Positions 9,236 to 18,128 of a DNA stretch of 64,000 bases are shown here, piece by piece. Position 1 is the first letter of the stretch. Every line of letters starts with the position of its first letter. The position numbers and the translations under genes were made by a program. This DNA is from Myxococcales bacterium (GTDB taxonomy: Bacteria; Myxococcota; Myxococcia; Myxococcales; JAJYLH01), in assembly GCA_021787845.1 (NCBI GenBank), contig JAJYLH010000007.1:62001-126000 (forward strand), written 5' to 3'. The notes beneath the pieces are model-generated. The model made no database searches. It saw only the letters and a program-made list of their open reading frames with translations, and had not been told where the DNA came from.

Positions 9236-12200
9236 TCATTGCAGCACCAGCTTGAACGCCAGGCCGGAGAGGTAGACCGGCCGGTCGTCCAGGTTCGTCA
9301 GGGCGGCTTTCCACTCGAACGAGGAGCCCCGGTAGGGCGGCGGCGGTTTCGGAGTCCCGGTGGTCCCGTCGTAGAGAACCCGGCCCGCGTCGGAGTCGCC
9401 GTAGGTGGTGCCGCCGTCGGCGGTGGTCTGGACGGTCAGCATCGGCAGCGGCCCGGTGAGCCCGCCCGCAGGAATCGGGGAGACGACGCTGCTGCCGCCC
9501 TCGCCGCCGATCACCCCCTCGAGGGTGGTCGTGACGATGGTGTTCAGCGGGGTGCTGGAGCCGGCCTGGTAGGCGACGGTGCTCTGCACGTTGAACGCGC
9601 CGGCGTGGCGGACGGTGAGACTCGTCTGCGCGTCGACCGGCGGCGGGGTCTCGGTGGAGGTCACCGGGTCGTCGTCGACGGTCGCGTAGGTGAGCGACGC
9701 CCGGCCCTGGTTGCCGGTCTCGAAGCGCGGGAACGCGGTCGGGTCGGAGCCGAAGACGATGCTCGCGCTCTTGGCGACAACCACCCCGCCGGTGCCCGGA
9801 AAGATCGGCGGACCGATGATCGCGCCGGCGCCCGGGATCAACCCGAGGCCCGGCGTGCCGGCGGCGACGGTGATGAGCGCGCTCGAGTCCGCCGGGTTGC
9901 CGCTCTGGTCGTCGAAGGTGAGGTCCTTCGCGGATAGGAGAGCGATGCCTCCGCCGGGATAGGAACCCGACGCGCGGCCGCCATGGCCGAGGACCAGCCG
10001 GCCGGTCGCGCTCGAGGGCGGCGCGGTCGGGGAAACACCCCAGGGAAAGCCCTTGCCCGACAGGTCGATCTTGCCGAGGACCCGGAGCGTGCCCTGGACC
10101 CGGAAGGCGAGCACGCCGGTGCCGCCGCCGAGAGCGCTGCCGCTCCACGTCGGCGCGTCCACCGTGACCGACGCGCTCGGCTCGACGGTGAAGTTCAGGA
10201 AGTTCGGCACCCGCTGGATGACGGTGCGATTGCTGGTGAAGTCGAGGTTCGCGCCGCCGTCGCCGAAGACGTGCTCGATCGGCGTCGACAGCCCGATTTC
10301 CCACTGGCCGATGTCCGCGCGGAACGCCGTCGAGACGACCCGGTGGAGCTCCCAGGTCCCGATGGTGTCGCCGGCGGCGCTCCACAGCGTCAGGAGCAAC
10401 ACCTCGTCGCCGGGAGCGAGCGTGCTGGGCGCCCGGCCGGCGGCGTCGGAGACGGAGACGTACACGCTCTCAGGCCCCATCCGCGACACGTCCCAGCTCG
10501 GCGCGAAGCCCTCCTCGTCGAGCGAGTGGACCCCCTTGCCGGTCTTCTGGTCCACCGTCGCGTCGTAGTCGCCGTCGCCCCCGGTCCCGAAGTCGTAGGG
10601 CGCTAGCGCTACCGCTGCTCCGATGGAGGTGTTCCACTGGGCGTCCGTCGCCGACGGGTCGTCGTAGGTGGGCCGGGAGAAATCTTCCGCGACGTACACG
10701 TCCCGAGACAACGACGACTGGGACGGACCGAACTGGACTCCGACCGCGCCCGTCGCCCGGCCGCCGAGGGACGCTTCCACCGTGATCGTCGTCGGTCCGG
10801 AACAGCTTGCGGGCGCCTGCAAGAGCACCGCCGCGCGACCGAAGAGGGTCGGCCGCTGCAGCCCTGGCAGCGCCGGATCCGCATCCTGGCTGGCGAGCAG
10901 ATTCGCGCTCGTCCCCGAGAGGGAGAACGTCACGAGCGTCCCGTCAGGAACCGCGACGCCCGCCGCGCTCACGATCGGGTCGGAGTAGACGAGCACCCGC
11001 GAGACGCCGTCACACGGCACCACTGGAAGCACCTTGGTGACGGCATCAGGCGCGAGCAGCGGGTGGAGGTCGACCACCTGCCGGTCGGGGGCGCCGCAGA
11101 TGGTGGTCGGCAGCGCTCCTCCTGCACATCCCGCCGAGCCGCCCGCAGTGCAGGCGCCGCTCTCGCACGCCCCCAGGCACCGCTCGGAGAAACGCCACTC
11201 GGTAGCGCCGTTGGAGAGCAGCTCGCATCGCTCCACCTCCTCGCCCTCGCAGCGCTGCGACGCCGGGCCGCTCGTCGGGCACTGGGCGTCCAACACCGCG
11301 CAGTTGCCGTCGACGCAGGATTGCGCGCAGTCGTCGGTGCGCACGAACTTCGATCCGTCGGGTTGGCAGAGCTCGACGTACTGGATGCCGGTCGCCGGGT
11401 CGGTCCCGCACTGGGTGGAAAACGGCGTGCAGCTCGTCGGCTCGCAGGAAGCGACCGGCGGGGTCTTCGTCTCGTCGACCGCGCATCCCGCCGGACAGTA
11501 CTGGATGAAGTCCCAGGAAACGCCGTTCTTGTCGCACGCCTCGAGCGCGGACTGGTCGGCCCCGCCGCACGTCGATTGGCCCTGCGCGCACAGCGCCGGC
11601 GCACAGGCCGGGTTCCCGTTCGAGTCCTGGCCGCAGCCGTACTGGCACAGCTCGAGGGCATCCCAACCGTTCTCCTGCGGGTCGCACTGCTCGAGGACCG
11701 TGCCGGCGCACCGGGTGTCGGCGGTGACGGTCGTCGTCCCGCCGCTCGTCACCGCGTGGTAGCTGCAGACCTTGGGGACGTACTCGCCGTCGACGCACTT
11801 CTGTCCGGACGGAATCGCCTGGTCGACCCAGGCGGTGCCGAGCTCGTTGCACTGCTGGACCTGGTCGAGGTTCGCCGGATCGCACTGGGTCGCCCAGGGG
11901 GAGCAGACCGCTGCCGGACAGCTCGCGGTCTTGGTGCCCGTGTCGAAGACACAGCCGTTCTGGCACACCTCTTTCGCGACGTAGGCGGTGCCGGCGTCGT
12001 TGCAGCTCACCACCGTCGTCCCGGTCTCGTCGCACTTCTCGTCGCCCGGGGTGCAGACCACGGGTAGGCAGGTCCCGCCGCTGCAGGTGGTGTTGTCGGG
12101 GCAGCTCTCGTCGCGCCACGCGGTCCCTTCCGAGTCGCACTGCTGCCGGGTCTGGCCGGACGGATTGCACCGGTGAGCGAACGGCGTGCAGACCGGCGTC

Positions 12201-12733
12201 GAGCACTCGGCCTGGCCGTTGGCCATGACACAGCTCGTCGGACACACCTGCGCGTCGACCCAGGCCGTGCCGCGCGCGTCGCACTGCTGGATGATGGTCG
12301 GGGAGGTGCTGTCGCTCGTCGGGAAGCACTCCGTCGCCCCGGGGGTGCAGACCTGGGCCGCGCAGGTCGCCGTCTGCGTCTCCTTCACCCAATCGCAGCG
12401 GGTGGTGCAGGTCTGGGTCACCTTCCACACGTTGCCATGGATGCCGTCGCCGGCGTCGCTCTGCGGGTCGCAGGTCTCGATCGCCAGACCGTTGCAGCGC
12501 TCCTTCCCCTTGTCGCAGACGGCGTTCTGGTCCAGCTCGCACCGCTCGACCGCGGTGTTGTCGGCCGCGGCCTTCGTCTTCGCCCAGTTGGGCGCGGTGC
12601 AGATGAGCGGGGCCTTGCAGTCGGCGTTCGTCAGGCAGGGGTCGTTCACCCCGCCGCTGCCGGCCGCGGGCGACTTCGCGCAGGCGACAGCGAGGCACGT
12701 CAGGCCCCAGAGCATCAGGCGTCGGAAGGTCAT
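9236..12733 (-). CDS. Giant Cys-rich surface lipoprotein, 1165 aa (paralogue B)
   Basis: Same architecture as the 5691-9053 product. ATG at 12731-12733 with the same leader (GGAGAGGGAACG just before the start). Signal MTFRRLMLWGLTCLAVAC with lipobox Cys at 18, then Cys-rich modules, a shared central block (PCDGVSRVLVYSDPIVSAAGVAVPDG in B, nearly identical in A) and a Gly-rich beta-helix-like C-terminus ending in the same style (LSGLAFKLVLQ in B, VQGLAFRLNLQ in A). The pair arose by tandem duplication. 182 bases separate the two genes and include a GCTCCCG/CGGGAGC hairpin at 9128-9143. An extracellular lipoprotein is well supported; function unknown. Confidence 0.8.
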   Translation of the reverse strand: MTFRRLMLWGLTCLAVACAKSPAAGSGGVNDPCLTNADCKAPLICTAPNWAKTKAAADNTAVERCELDQNAVCDKGKERCNGLAIETCDPQSDAGDGIHGNVWKVTQTCTTRCDWVKETQTATCAAQVCTPGATECFPTSDSTSPTIIQQCDARGTAWVDAQVCPTSCVMANGQAECSTPVCTPFAHRCNPSGQTRQQCDSEGTAWRDESCPDNTTCSGGTCLPVVCTPGDEKCDETGTTVVSCNDAGTAYVAKEVCQNGCVFDTGTKTASCPAAVCSPWATQCDPANLDQVQQCNELGTAWVDQAIPSGQKCVDGEYVPKVCSYHAVTSGGTTTVTADTRCAGTVLEQCDPQENGWDALELCQYGCGQDSNGNPACAPALCAQGQSTCGGADQSALEACDKNGVSWDFIQYCPAGCAVDETKTPPVASCEPTSCTPFSTQCGTDPATGIQYVELCQPDGSKFVRTDDCAQSCVDGNCAVLDAQCPTSGPASQRCEGEEVERCELLSNGATEWRFSERCLGACESGACTAGGSAGCAGGALPTTICGAPDRQVVDLHPLLAPDAVTKVLPVVPCDGVSRVLVYSDPIVSAAGVAVPDGTLVTFSLSGTSANLLASQDADPALPGLQRPTLFGRAAVLLQAPASCSGPTTITVEASLGGRATGAVGVQFGPSQSSLSRDVYVAEDFSRPTYDDPSATDAQWNTSIGAAVALAPYDFGTGGDGDYDATVDQKTGKGVHSLDEEGFAPSWDVSRMGPESVYVSVSDAAGRAPSTLAPGDEVLLLTLWSAAGDTIGTWELHRVVSTAFRADIGQWEIGLSTPIEHVFGDGGANLDFTSNRTVIQRVPNFLNFTVEPSASVTVDAPTWSGSALGGGTGVLAFRVQGTLRVLGKIDLSGKGFPWGVSPTAPPSSATGRLVLGHGGRASGSYPGGGIALLSAKDLTFDDQSGNPADSSALITVAAGTPGLGLIPGAGAIIGPPIFPGTGGVVVAKSASIVFGSDPTAFPRFETGNQGRASLTYATVDDDPVTSTETPPPVDAQTSLTVRHAGAFNVQSTVAYQAGSSTPLNTIVTTTLEGVIGGEGGSSVVSPIPAGGLTGPLPMLTVQTTADGGTTYGDSDAGRVLYDGTTGTPKPPPPYRGSSFEWKAALTNLDDRPVYLSGLAFKLVLQ

Positions 12734-12826
12734 CGTTCCCTCTCCGTCCAGCGCCACCTAGGAGCGCTGGCGGGGACCGAAACGGCTCCAGCTCGCCTTA
12801 GAGCCCGAGCGGTCCCCAGACCTCGG

Positions 12827-14383
12827 TCAGAACGGTTCGTCCTCGCCCAGGCGGTGGGCGCTCCCGGCGGGCTTGGGCGCCGCGGTCGGGGCCGCGGCCG
12901 CAGCCGCGCCGAGCTGGTAGACGAAACGCAGTTGGACGTCGAACGGCGGTGGCGGCGCGAGGCCCGGCAGGAGCATCCGGCTCTCGTTGGTCGAGCTCGA
13001 GTAGCCGCTGCCGGCCCCGGTCAGCGAGAAGTCGAGGCCGAGCTCGAGCCCGATGAGCGAGGTGAAGTCGTAGCGGGCGCCGAGCCCCAGGCGTTGCGGA
13101 ATCTGCCAGCCGCTCGCGGGGAAGAGGCTGGGGCTCGGGGCGCAGGTCGCGGTCGAGGTCTGCCCGGAGCAGGACGCGAACTTGAGCCGGTCGACCGGGA
13201 CGTCGAGGCTCCACTCGACGAACGGCGTCACCTGGCCGAGAGGCACCTGGGCCGCGAGCGCGAGGCCCAGGTCGTCGTAGCGCGACAGGTCGAGGGCGTA
13301 GGTGTCGAAGTCGCTCCAGGCGCCGCCGACCGTGCTCTCGCTGTTGTTCCAGAGGTAGCCCGCGTTCAGCGTGAATACGGCGCCAGGAGCGTCGACAGTG
13401 ACCGCCCCGGTCAGGCCCGGGTTCGCCACCCGCGACCCGTTCGAGGCGGCCGCCGGCAGCGCCAGGTTCCCGACGAGGCCCAGGTGGACGACCCCCAGGG
13501 GGCCGCTCGTCAGCCGCAGGGTGAGGTCGAAGTCGGTCCCGGTCGAGGCGGACAGGGGCCAGGCGGAGGTCGCCGCCGAACCGGCCGCGAGCGAGGAGTG
13601 GCCGAAGGCGGTGTCGAGCCCGACGCCGAGGAAGCTCAGGGCCTGGTAGGCGACGGACAGGCCCATCGACTCGCCGGACAGGCTCGCGCCGGGATAGAGG
13701 AAGTCGCCGCCGAACGCGTAGTCGCCGTTCGCGCGGATCTGGAACATGCCGACGGGCAACGCCCGACCGGTGAAAGCGCGCAGGACGCGCGTCGCGCGCA
13801 GGGGTGCCATCGGCCCCGTCGGCGCGCCGTTGACCAGGTTCTCCTGGTTCGGCGGAGGAGACGCTGGCGGCGGGGGCGGCGGCGCTGCGTTGGGTGGCGG
13901 CACCGCTAGCACCGTGTGAAAGCGCTCCTGGTTTCCGGCCGGGGGAACGGTAGCGCTGGCGGGTGGCGGCACCGCCGCCGCCGTGGTGACCGTCACCTTC
14001 TGCGGGTGGTCGGCGGAGGCGAAGAGCGCGGGGCCGTTGCCGAGCACGTCGTAAGCCTCGATCCAGAACTCGAAGTCGCTGCTGGCGGTGAGCTTGGCGG
14101 TGAAGTGGGGGCCCGGCTGGGGAAAGTCGATTTCCCGGTAGTTGGTCTCGCCCACCGGCCGCCAGTGGAGCAGGACCCCGAAGAGGGCCGACTGGTCCGT
14201 CACCGTGAACGAAATCTCCACCGGACCGGCCGTCACCTGGCCAGGTGGCTGGCAGGTGATCACCGGCGGGCTGGTGTCGGGCGGGCTCGCCCGGGCGCTC
14301 GTGGCGAGCGCGGTGACGGCGCCGAGCGCCGCGAAGAGCACGCGGCCCCGGAGTTGGAAATGGCCGACATCAGCGAGGTGCAT
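12827..14383 (-). CDS. Secreted outer-membrane protein: Ig-like domain, Pro-rich linker and beta-barrel
   Basis: 518 residues from ATG 14381-14383 (AAGGCGG upstream); an in-frame ATG at 14423-14425 would add 14 residues. Signal peptide VLFAALGAVTALATSARA. Then an Ig/fibronectin-like domain (PPVITCQPPGQVTAGPVEIS through FEFWIEAYDVLGNGPALFAS), a disordered linker of about 60 residues with repeated PPP and NQE units, and a C-terminal outer-membrane barrel of about 340 residues ending FDVQLRFVYQL followed by an Ala/Pro tail. It lies upstream of the two lipoprotein genes on the same strand. The three may form an envelope operon, with an inverted repeat GGGGACCG/CGGTCCCC at 12772-12817 between this gene and paralogue B. 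Confidence 0.65.
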   Translation of the reverse strand: MHLADVGHFQLRGRVLFAALGAVTALATSARASPPDTSPPVITCQPPGQVTAGPVEISFTVTDQSALFGVLLHWRPVGETNYREIDFPQPGPHFTAKLTASSDFEFWIEAYDVLGNGPALFASADHPQKVTVTTAAAVPPPASATVPPAGNQERFHTVLAVPPPNAAPPPPPPASPPPNQENLVNGAPTGPMAPLRATRVLRAFTGRALPVGMFQIRANGDYAFGGDFLYPGASLSGESMGLSVAYQALSFLGVGLDTAFGHSSLAAGSAATSAWPLSASTGTDFDLTLRLTSGPLGVVHLGLVGNLALPAAASNGSRVANPGLTGAVTVDAPGAVFTLNAGYLWNNSESTVGGAWSDFDTYALDLSRYDDLGLALAAQVPLGQVTPFVEWSLDVPVDRLKFASCSGQTSTATCAPSPSLFPASGWQIPQRLGLGARYDFTSLIGLELGLDFSLTGAGSGYSSSTNESRMLLPGLAPPPPFDVQLRFVYQLGAAAAAAPTAAPKPAGSAHRLGEDEPF

Positions 14384-15384
14384 GCCGCCTTGCCTCTCGT
14401 TCCCCCACCTACGCAAGGTTCGCATCCTAGCCCGCCCTGGTTTCGGGAAACAAGGTCCCCTCGACTTCTCTCGAAAAAGACAACGTTCTCGGCCGGTCCG
14501 CGACGCGAAGGAAGGCCAAGGTCACCCGATGGGCCCACCCCCGAACGCCCCCGCCGGCGACCCGCGCCGACCTATGGAGGCCGGCAGCGGTACCGGTTAC
14601 CTTGCGACGGCGGCCGGATTCGCTGCCTTGGGCCAGCGCCGCAGCATCCGACCGGAAGCGGTCCAGGGATCCGTCTCGGCCGCCCGCCGATCGCGGCCGA
14701 CGGGGCGGCTTCTTGACTTCTCCATGGTCCTCGGGCAAGGCTGTCGCCCGCAGGGCCGCCCGGGCGAGCTCGGCACGGGCACGCGACACCGGGCGGCGGC
14801 TCGCGGTCGTCCCGGGCTCTTGCCCTCGCCGCGAGCGATGATTACCGAGTCGTCACCGGCGGGACCGGGAGGGCGCTCGGGCAAGCCGGGCGGACCGGAT
14901 GCCAAGCCGAGGTCGCCCCGGGGAAGTTCCCATCGACTTTCTGGCGCGGGATGCGGGCCGCCGGGCGGGTGGCGACACGAGATAGCCGCGGCGCGGTTCC
15001 AGCTCGCTCGACAGGGCCGCGAAGCGGAACCGAATCGGAGCGTGGCGCATCGATCCGGCGTGCCCGGACCGGAGACGATTTTCGTCTCGACCGGGAATGA
15101 GGGACGCCTTGCGCACCGTTCAAGGGAGAGGGTCGAAGCCGACGAGCCGAGAGCGGCTCAAGGCGCCGGGGGGAACGTCGCATCGTCCCGCGAGGAAAGG
15201 CGAGCCGCCGCTCCACCTCCCCGGTCCACGATCGAGCAAGGCCACGTCGACGAACGCGAGCCGGCCTTCGACGACCCGCGTCGTGCCGGCATCGGGGCGG
15301 GCGGAAGCGAGGACGACGGCCGGGCCGTCCGGGTCATCGAAGAAAAACGGGGGGGTCGAAAGCCCCCCGAAAGGTTCGAAGCAG
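14384..15384. other. Gene-free 1-kb interval upstream of the sigma factor gene
   Basis: No ORF here has the composition of a real protein; translations in all frames are Arg/Pro-rich shadows. It separates the divergent barrel gene and sigma factor gene, so it must hold both promoters and perhaps a long 5' leader. I see no tRNA, no known riboswitch signature and no CRISPR repeat. The last 40 bases carry the hairpin described separately. Confidence 0.5.
15349..15374 (+). promoter_or_regulatory. GC hairpin abutting the Shine-Dalgarno of the sigma factor gene
   Basis: Seven G at 15349-15355, a short TCGAAAG loop, and six C at 15363-15368 form a 6-bp all-GC stem. The ribosome site GAAAGG (15369-15374) follows immediately, 10 bases before the ATG. 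No T-run follows, so it is not an intrinsic terminator. Because the downstream gene is RpoH-like, a thermosensor or translational gate is a natural but untested idea. Confidence 0.45.
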
Positions 15385-16107
15385 ATGAGGAGCCAACTGG
15401 CACAGGAATACGAGTCGCTCGCGCCCTACCTCAAGGTGGCCAAGGCGCACCCGCCGTTGACCCGCGAGGAGGAGTACGCGCTCTCCGGGCGCGCGCGCGC
15501 CGGCGACCAGAAGGCGCGACAGCTCTTGATCAACCACAACGTGGCGTTCGTGCTCTCGATGTGCCGCCGCTACGCCGGCAAGGGCTGCCGGCTCGACGAC
15601 CTGGTGCAGGAGGGGATGATCGGCCTCTTGAAGGCGGTCGAGCACTTCGACCCGGCCAAGGGCAACCGTTTCTCGACCTACGCGAGCTGGTGGATTCGGG
15701 CGTACGTCCAGAAGTTCCTGCGCGACATGCGAGCGACGGTCAAGCCGGTCGTCTCGCAGCCGGGGCAGGCGCGCTTCGCCCTCCCGAAGGACTTCTCGCT
15801 GGACACGCCGCTTTCCGACGACGACGAGACCACCCACCTCGACCGGCTGGAGGACGTCGGGCCGACCATCGAGGACCAGTACTACCGGGGCGAGCACGCC
15901 GGGGCGATCCAGGCGGCGCTCTTGCGGGTGAAGAAGCGCATCGGGGGCCTCGGCTGGGACATCGTCGAGCAGCGGCTCGAGGAGGACCAGCCGCGTACGC
16001 TCGAAGAGATCGGCAAGGACTGGGGCCTGTCGCGCGAGCGCGTCCGCCAGGTGGAGAAGAGCACCCGCGCCTTCCTCGAGCGCTACCTGGAGCCGTACGC
16101 GGCGTAA
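15385..16107 (+). CDS. Sigma-70 family factor, RpoH-like
   Basis: 240 residues. Region 2 is complete: LLINHNVAFVLSMCRRYAGKGC, then DDLVQEGMIGLLKAVEHFDPAKG and RFSTYASWWIRAYVQKFLR (core binding and -10 recognition). Region 4.2 is TLEEIGKDWGLSRERVRQVE. The stretch FSLDTPLSDDDETTHLDRLED matches the RpoH-type region after 2.4. The diagnostic RpoH box (QRKLFFNLR in enteric RpoH) is replaced by YVQKFLRDMRATVKPVVSQP, so it is better called RpoH-like, resembling the SigB/SigC developmental sigma factors of myxobacteria (from knowledge of the family). Start: ATG 15385 with GAAAGG upstream; longer N-termini are Arg-rich shadow. Confidence 0.85.
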   Translation: MRSQLAQEYESLAPYLKVAKAHPPLTREEEYALSGRARAGDQKARQLLINHNVAFVLSMCRRYAGKGCRLDDLVQEGMIGLLKAVEHFDPAKGNRFSTYASWWIRAYVQKFLRDMRATVKPVVSQPGQARFALPKDFSLDTPLSDDDETTHLDRLEDVGPTIEDQYYRGEHAGAIQAALLRVKKRIGGLGWDIVEQRLEEDQPRTLEEIGKDWGLSRERVRQVEKSTRAFLERYLEPYAA

Positions 16108-16143
16108 GGCGGAGGCGTCGGAGCTTCCACGAACGAAGAAGCG

Positions 16144-16177
16144 CGAGGGCGGTCCGGCGACGGGTCGCCCTCGTTTT
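16144..16177 (+). terminator. Rho-independent terminator of the sigma factor gene
   Basis: CGAGGGCG (16144-16151) pairs with CGCCCTCG (16166-16173), followed by TTTT. An outer stem (ACGAAG.GCG with CGCTTCGT) brackets it. It begins 37 bases after the stop codon. Confidence 0.7.
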
Positions 16178-16193
16178 CGCTTCGTCCATCGGT

Positions 16194-16271
16194 CCGCTCG
16201 CCGGGCGGAGGGGAAGCTTCGTCCAATCAGACCGATCGGTCGGATCGGACCGCTCGCCGGGCGGAGGGGAA
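16194..16271. repeat. Direct repeats flanking dispersed repeat family A, copy 2
   Basis: A 22-base sequence beginning CCGCTCGCCGGGCGGAGG occurs exactly at 16194-16215 and again at 16250-16271. Between them lies the family A core (16229-16246, one mismatch from the other copies). The whole unit fills the gap between the converging sigma factor and prs genes. Confidence 0.75.
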
Positions 16272-16293
16272 ACCGGCACCCCTGCCGTTCTCC

Positions 16294-17244
16294 TCAGACG
16301 AAGAGGCTGGAGAGGCTCTCGCCGTAGCGGATGCGGCGGATGGCCTCGGCGAAGGTGCGGGCGACCGAGAGCTGCTCGATCTTCGGGCAGGCGCGCGCTT
16401 TCTCCGCGAGCGGAATCGTGTCGGTGAGGACGAGCTTCTCGATCACCGACGCCTCGATCCGTCCCACCGCCGGACCGGAGAGCACCCCGTGGGTGGCGAA
16501 GCCCACCACCCGCTGCGCCCCGTGCTCCACGAGAGCGCTCGCGGCGTGCGTCAGCGTTCCCGCCGTGTCCACCATGTCGTCGAGCAGGAGCGCTGTCTTT
16601 CCCTTCACCTCGCCGATGAGGCTCATCGCCTCCGACTCGTTGGCCCGGCGCCGGCGCTTGTCGACGATAGCGAGGCTGCAGCCGAGCCGCTTCGAGTAGG
16701 CGCGGGCCCGCTCCACGCCGCCCGCGTCGGGGCTGACGACGACGAGGTCGTTAGGAGCGCTCTCCCTCTGCATCCGCTCGAGCAGCACGGGCATCGCGTA
16801 GAGGTTGTCGGTCGGGATGTCGAAGAAGCCCTGGAGCTGGCCGGCGTGCAGGTCCATCGAGAGCACCCGGGTCAGGCCGGCGATGCTCATCATGTTCGCC
16901 ACCAGCTTCGCCGAGATGGGCGCCCGCGGGGCGACCTTGCGGTCCTGCCGGGCGTAGCCGAAGTAGGGCACCACCGCGGTGATGGTCGCCGCCGACGCCC
17001 GCCGCAGGGCGTCGGTCATGATCAAGAGCTCCATCAGGTGGTCGTTGACCGGCGCGCAGGTCGACTGGACGATGAAGGTGTTCGAGCCGCGGACGTTCTC
17101 CCGGATTTCCACCGCGATCTCGCCGTCGGAGAAGCGGCCCACTTCCGCTTTCGCCAGCTCGGTGTCGAGCGCGAGGGCGATGTCCCGCGCCAGGGCGACG
17201 TTGGAATTGCCCGCGAAGATCAAGGTTTCTCGGTCGCGCGACAT
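16294..17244 (-). CDS. prs: Ribose-phosphate pyrophosphokinase
   Basis: 316 residues, full length. Makes PRPP from ribose-5-phosphate and ATP for nucleotide, His and Trp synthesis in the cytosol. Visible signatures: [24 protein letters not shown] (ATP-binding flexible loop), [20 protein letters not shown] (metal/PRPP signature), [14 protein letters not shown] and the PRPP loop [20 protein letters not shown] at 17242-17244. It follows spoVG on the same strand with a 253-base gap that holds a family B repeat. The spoVG-prs neighbourhood is common in deltaproteobacterial lineages. Confidence 0.97.
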   Translation of the reverse strand: MSRDRETLIFAGNSNVALARDIALALDTELAKAEVGRFSDGEIAVEIRENVRGSNTFIVQSTCAPVNDHLMELLIMTDALRRASAATITAVVPYFGYARQDRKVAPRAPISAKLVANMMSIAGLTRVLSMDLHAGQLQGFFDIPTDNLYAMPVLLERMQRESAPNDLVVVSPDAGGVERARAYSKRLGCSLAIVDKRRRRANESEAMSLIGEVKGKTALLLDDMVDTAGTLTHAASALVEHGAQRVVGFATHGVLSGPAVGRIEASVIEKLVLTDTIPLAEKARACPKIEQLSVARTFAEAIRRIRYGESLSSLFV

Positions 17245-17420
17245 CGTCGATGCCTCCGAAGCCCTGGCGCGTCGCTGGCGCCAGCAGGCGAAGCCCTACC
17301 ACGAGCGGCACGGGCCCGTCGACCTCGGACGCGGGGCTTCGCACGCTCCGCCATCGGCGGATGGGCTCATCCGGTCAAGGCTTTCGAGATGCGACCCGAG
17401 CCGGAATCGCCACTCGTCCC

Positions 17421-17465
17421 GAGCGGTCGTCCTCAACGACGTCGAAGGGCTCAGGAGGAGCGGTC
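17421..17465. repeat. Dispersed intergenic repeat family B, copy 2 (degenerate)
   Basis: GAGCGGTC at 17421-17428 and 17458-17465 bracket GTCCT...GTCGAAGGGCTCAGGA. The words match the repeats at 5606-5657 and 48976-49037, but the long palindrome is lost here. Lies between spoVG and prs. Confidence 0.5.
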
Positions 17466-17497
17466 CTGTCGCTCGTCGGCACCTCGAAAGCCCGTGC

Positions 17498-17788
17498 TCA
17501 CCCCGTCTGGCTGTCGCCGGGCGGCGGCCGTTGCCGCTCGAGCTCCCGCTCGTACTCGTCGAGGATGACCTTCTCCATCTTCTCGCGGGTCTCGGCGTTG
17601 AGCGGGTGGGCGATGTCCTTGAAGGTGCCGTCCTTGCGCCGCTTGGAGGGCATCGCGACGAAAAGGCCGGAGTTGCCGTCGATGATCTTGATGTCGCGCA
17701 CGACGAAGCAGCGATCGAAGGTCAAGGTGACGTAGGCCTTGAGCTTGGGCTCGTCGACCGGGAAGACCCGCACTTCCGTAATCTCCAT
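17498..17788 (-). CDS. spoVG: SpoVG family regulator
   Basis: 96 residues from ATG 17786-17788 (GGAGAGGACGG upstream). The core [40 protein letters not shown] and [20 protein letters not shown] is the SpoVG signature. SpoVG proteins are small site-specific nucleic-acid-binding regulators; in Firmicutes they influence sporulation septation and virulence genes. Length is normal and the C-terminus ends in a Pro/Gln-rich tail. First gene of a probable spoVG-prs unit, with a long leader (about 210 bases) from the promoter proposed at 18006-18034. Confidence 0.95.
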   Translation of the reverse strand: MEITEVRVFPVDEPKLKAYVTLTFDRCFVVRDIKIIDGNSGLFVAMPSKRRKDGTFKDIAHPLNAETREKMEKVILDEYERELERQRPPPGDSQTG

Positions 17789-18005
17789 CGAACCGTCCTC
17801 TCCATCCACCGTGCCGCTTCGAGGTGCCGGACGCCGTCTCGATGGGCGTCGCGCTCGTCATCTTCTTCCCGGCAGCTCGCTCGGGGTATTTCGCGAACGA
17901 CCGGACCTTCCACGTCGCGAAAGCCCGCCCTCGAGCCACCTTGGTCTTGAGAGCCCGGGCGTCGACCGCGCCGCTTGGCGCCGATTCACGAGGCCTGGGG
18001 CGGGA

Positions 18006-18034
18006 TGCCAACACTCACCCGGGGCCCGTGTCAA
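18006..18034 (-). promoter_or_regulatory. Putative spoVG promoter
   Basis: On the minus strand: TTGACA (18034-18029), 17-base spacer, TTGGCA (18011-18006). The -35 is perfect and the -10 weak. It diverges from the rho promoter about 70 bases away. Confidence 0.45.
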
Positions 18035-18099
18035 GCTCTTTGGACGGCCGGGCGCGAGCCTCGGGCTTCGCGTCCGGCGCGCGAGGGCGAGCGGGACGC

Positions 18100-18128
18100 T
18101 TGACTCGGCCGCCACGGCATCCTTATGT
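18100..18128 (+). promoter_or_regulatory. Putative rho promoter
   Basis: TTGACT at 18100-18105, 17-base spacer, TTATGT at 18123-18128. Transcription would begin near 18135 and leave a leader of about 284 bases before the rho ATG, which would fit leader-mediated autoregulation. Confidence 0.5.

Noticed and set aside
5691-10385. One continuous minus-strand reading of 1564 codons.
   Set aside because: The part beyond 9053 is out of frame with the second lipoprotein gene and Arg/Pro-rich; a lipobox and ribosome site mark the true start at 9053.
14427-15216. Several ORFs of 90-124 codons upstream of the sigma factor.
   Set aside because: All are Arg/Pro/Ser-rich on both strands without a ribosome site; composition matches non-coding GC-rich DNA.
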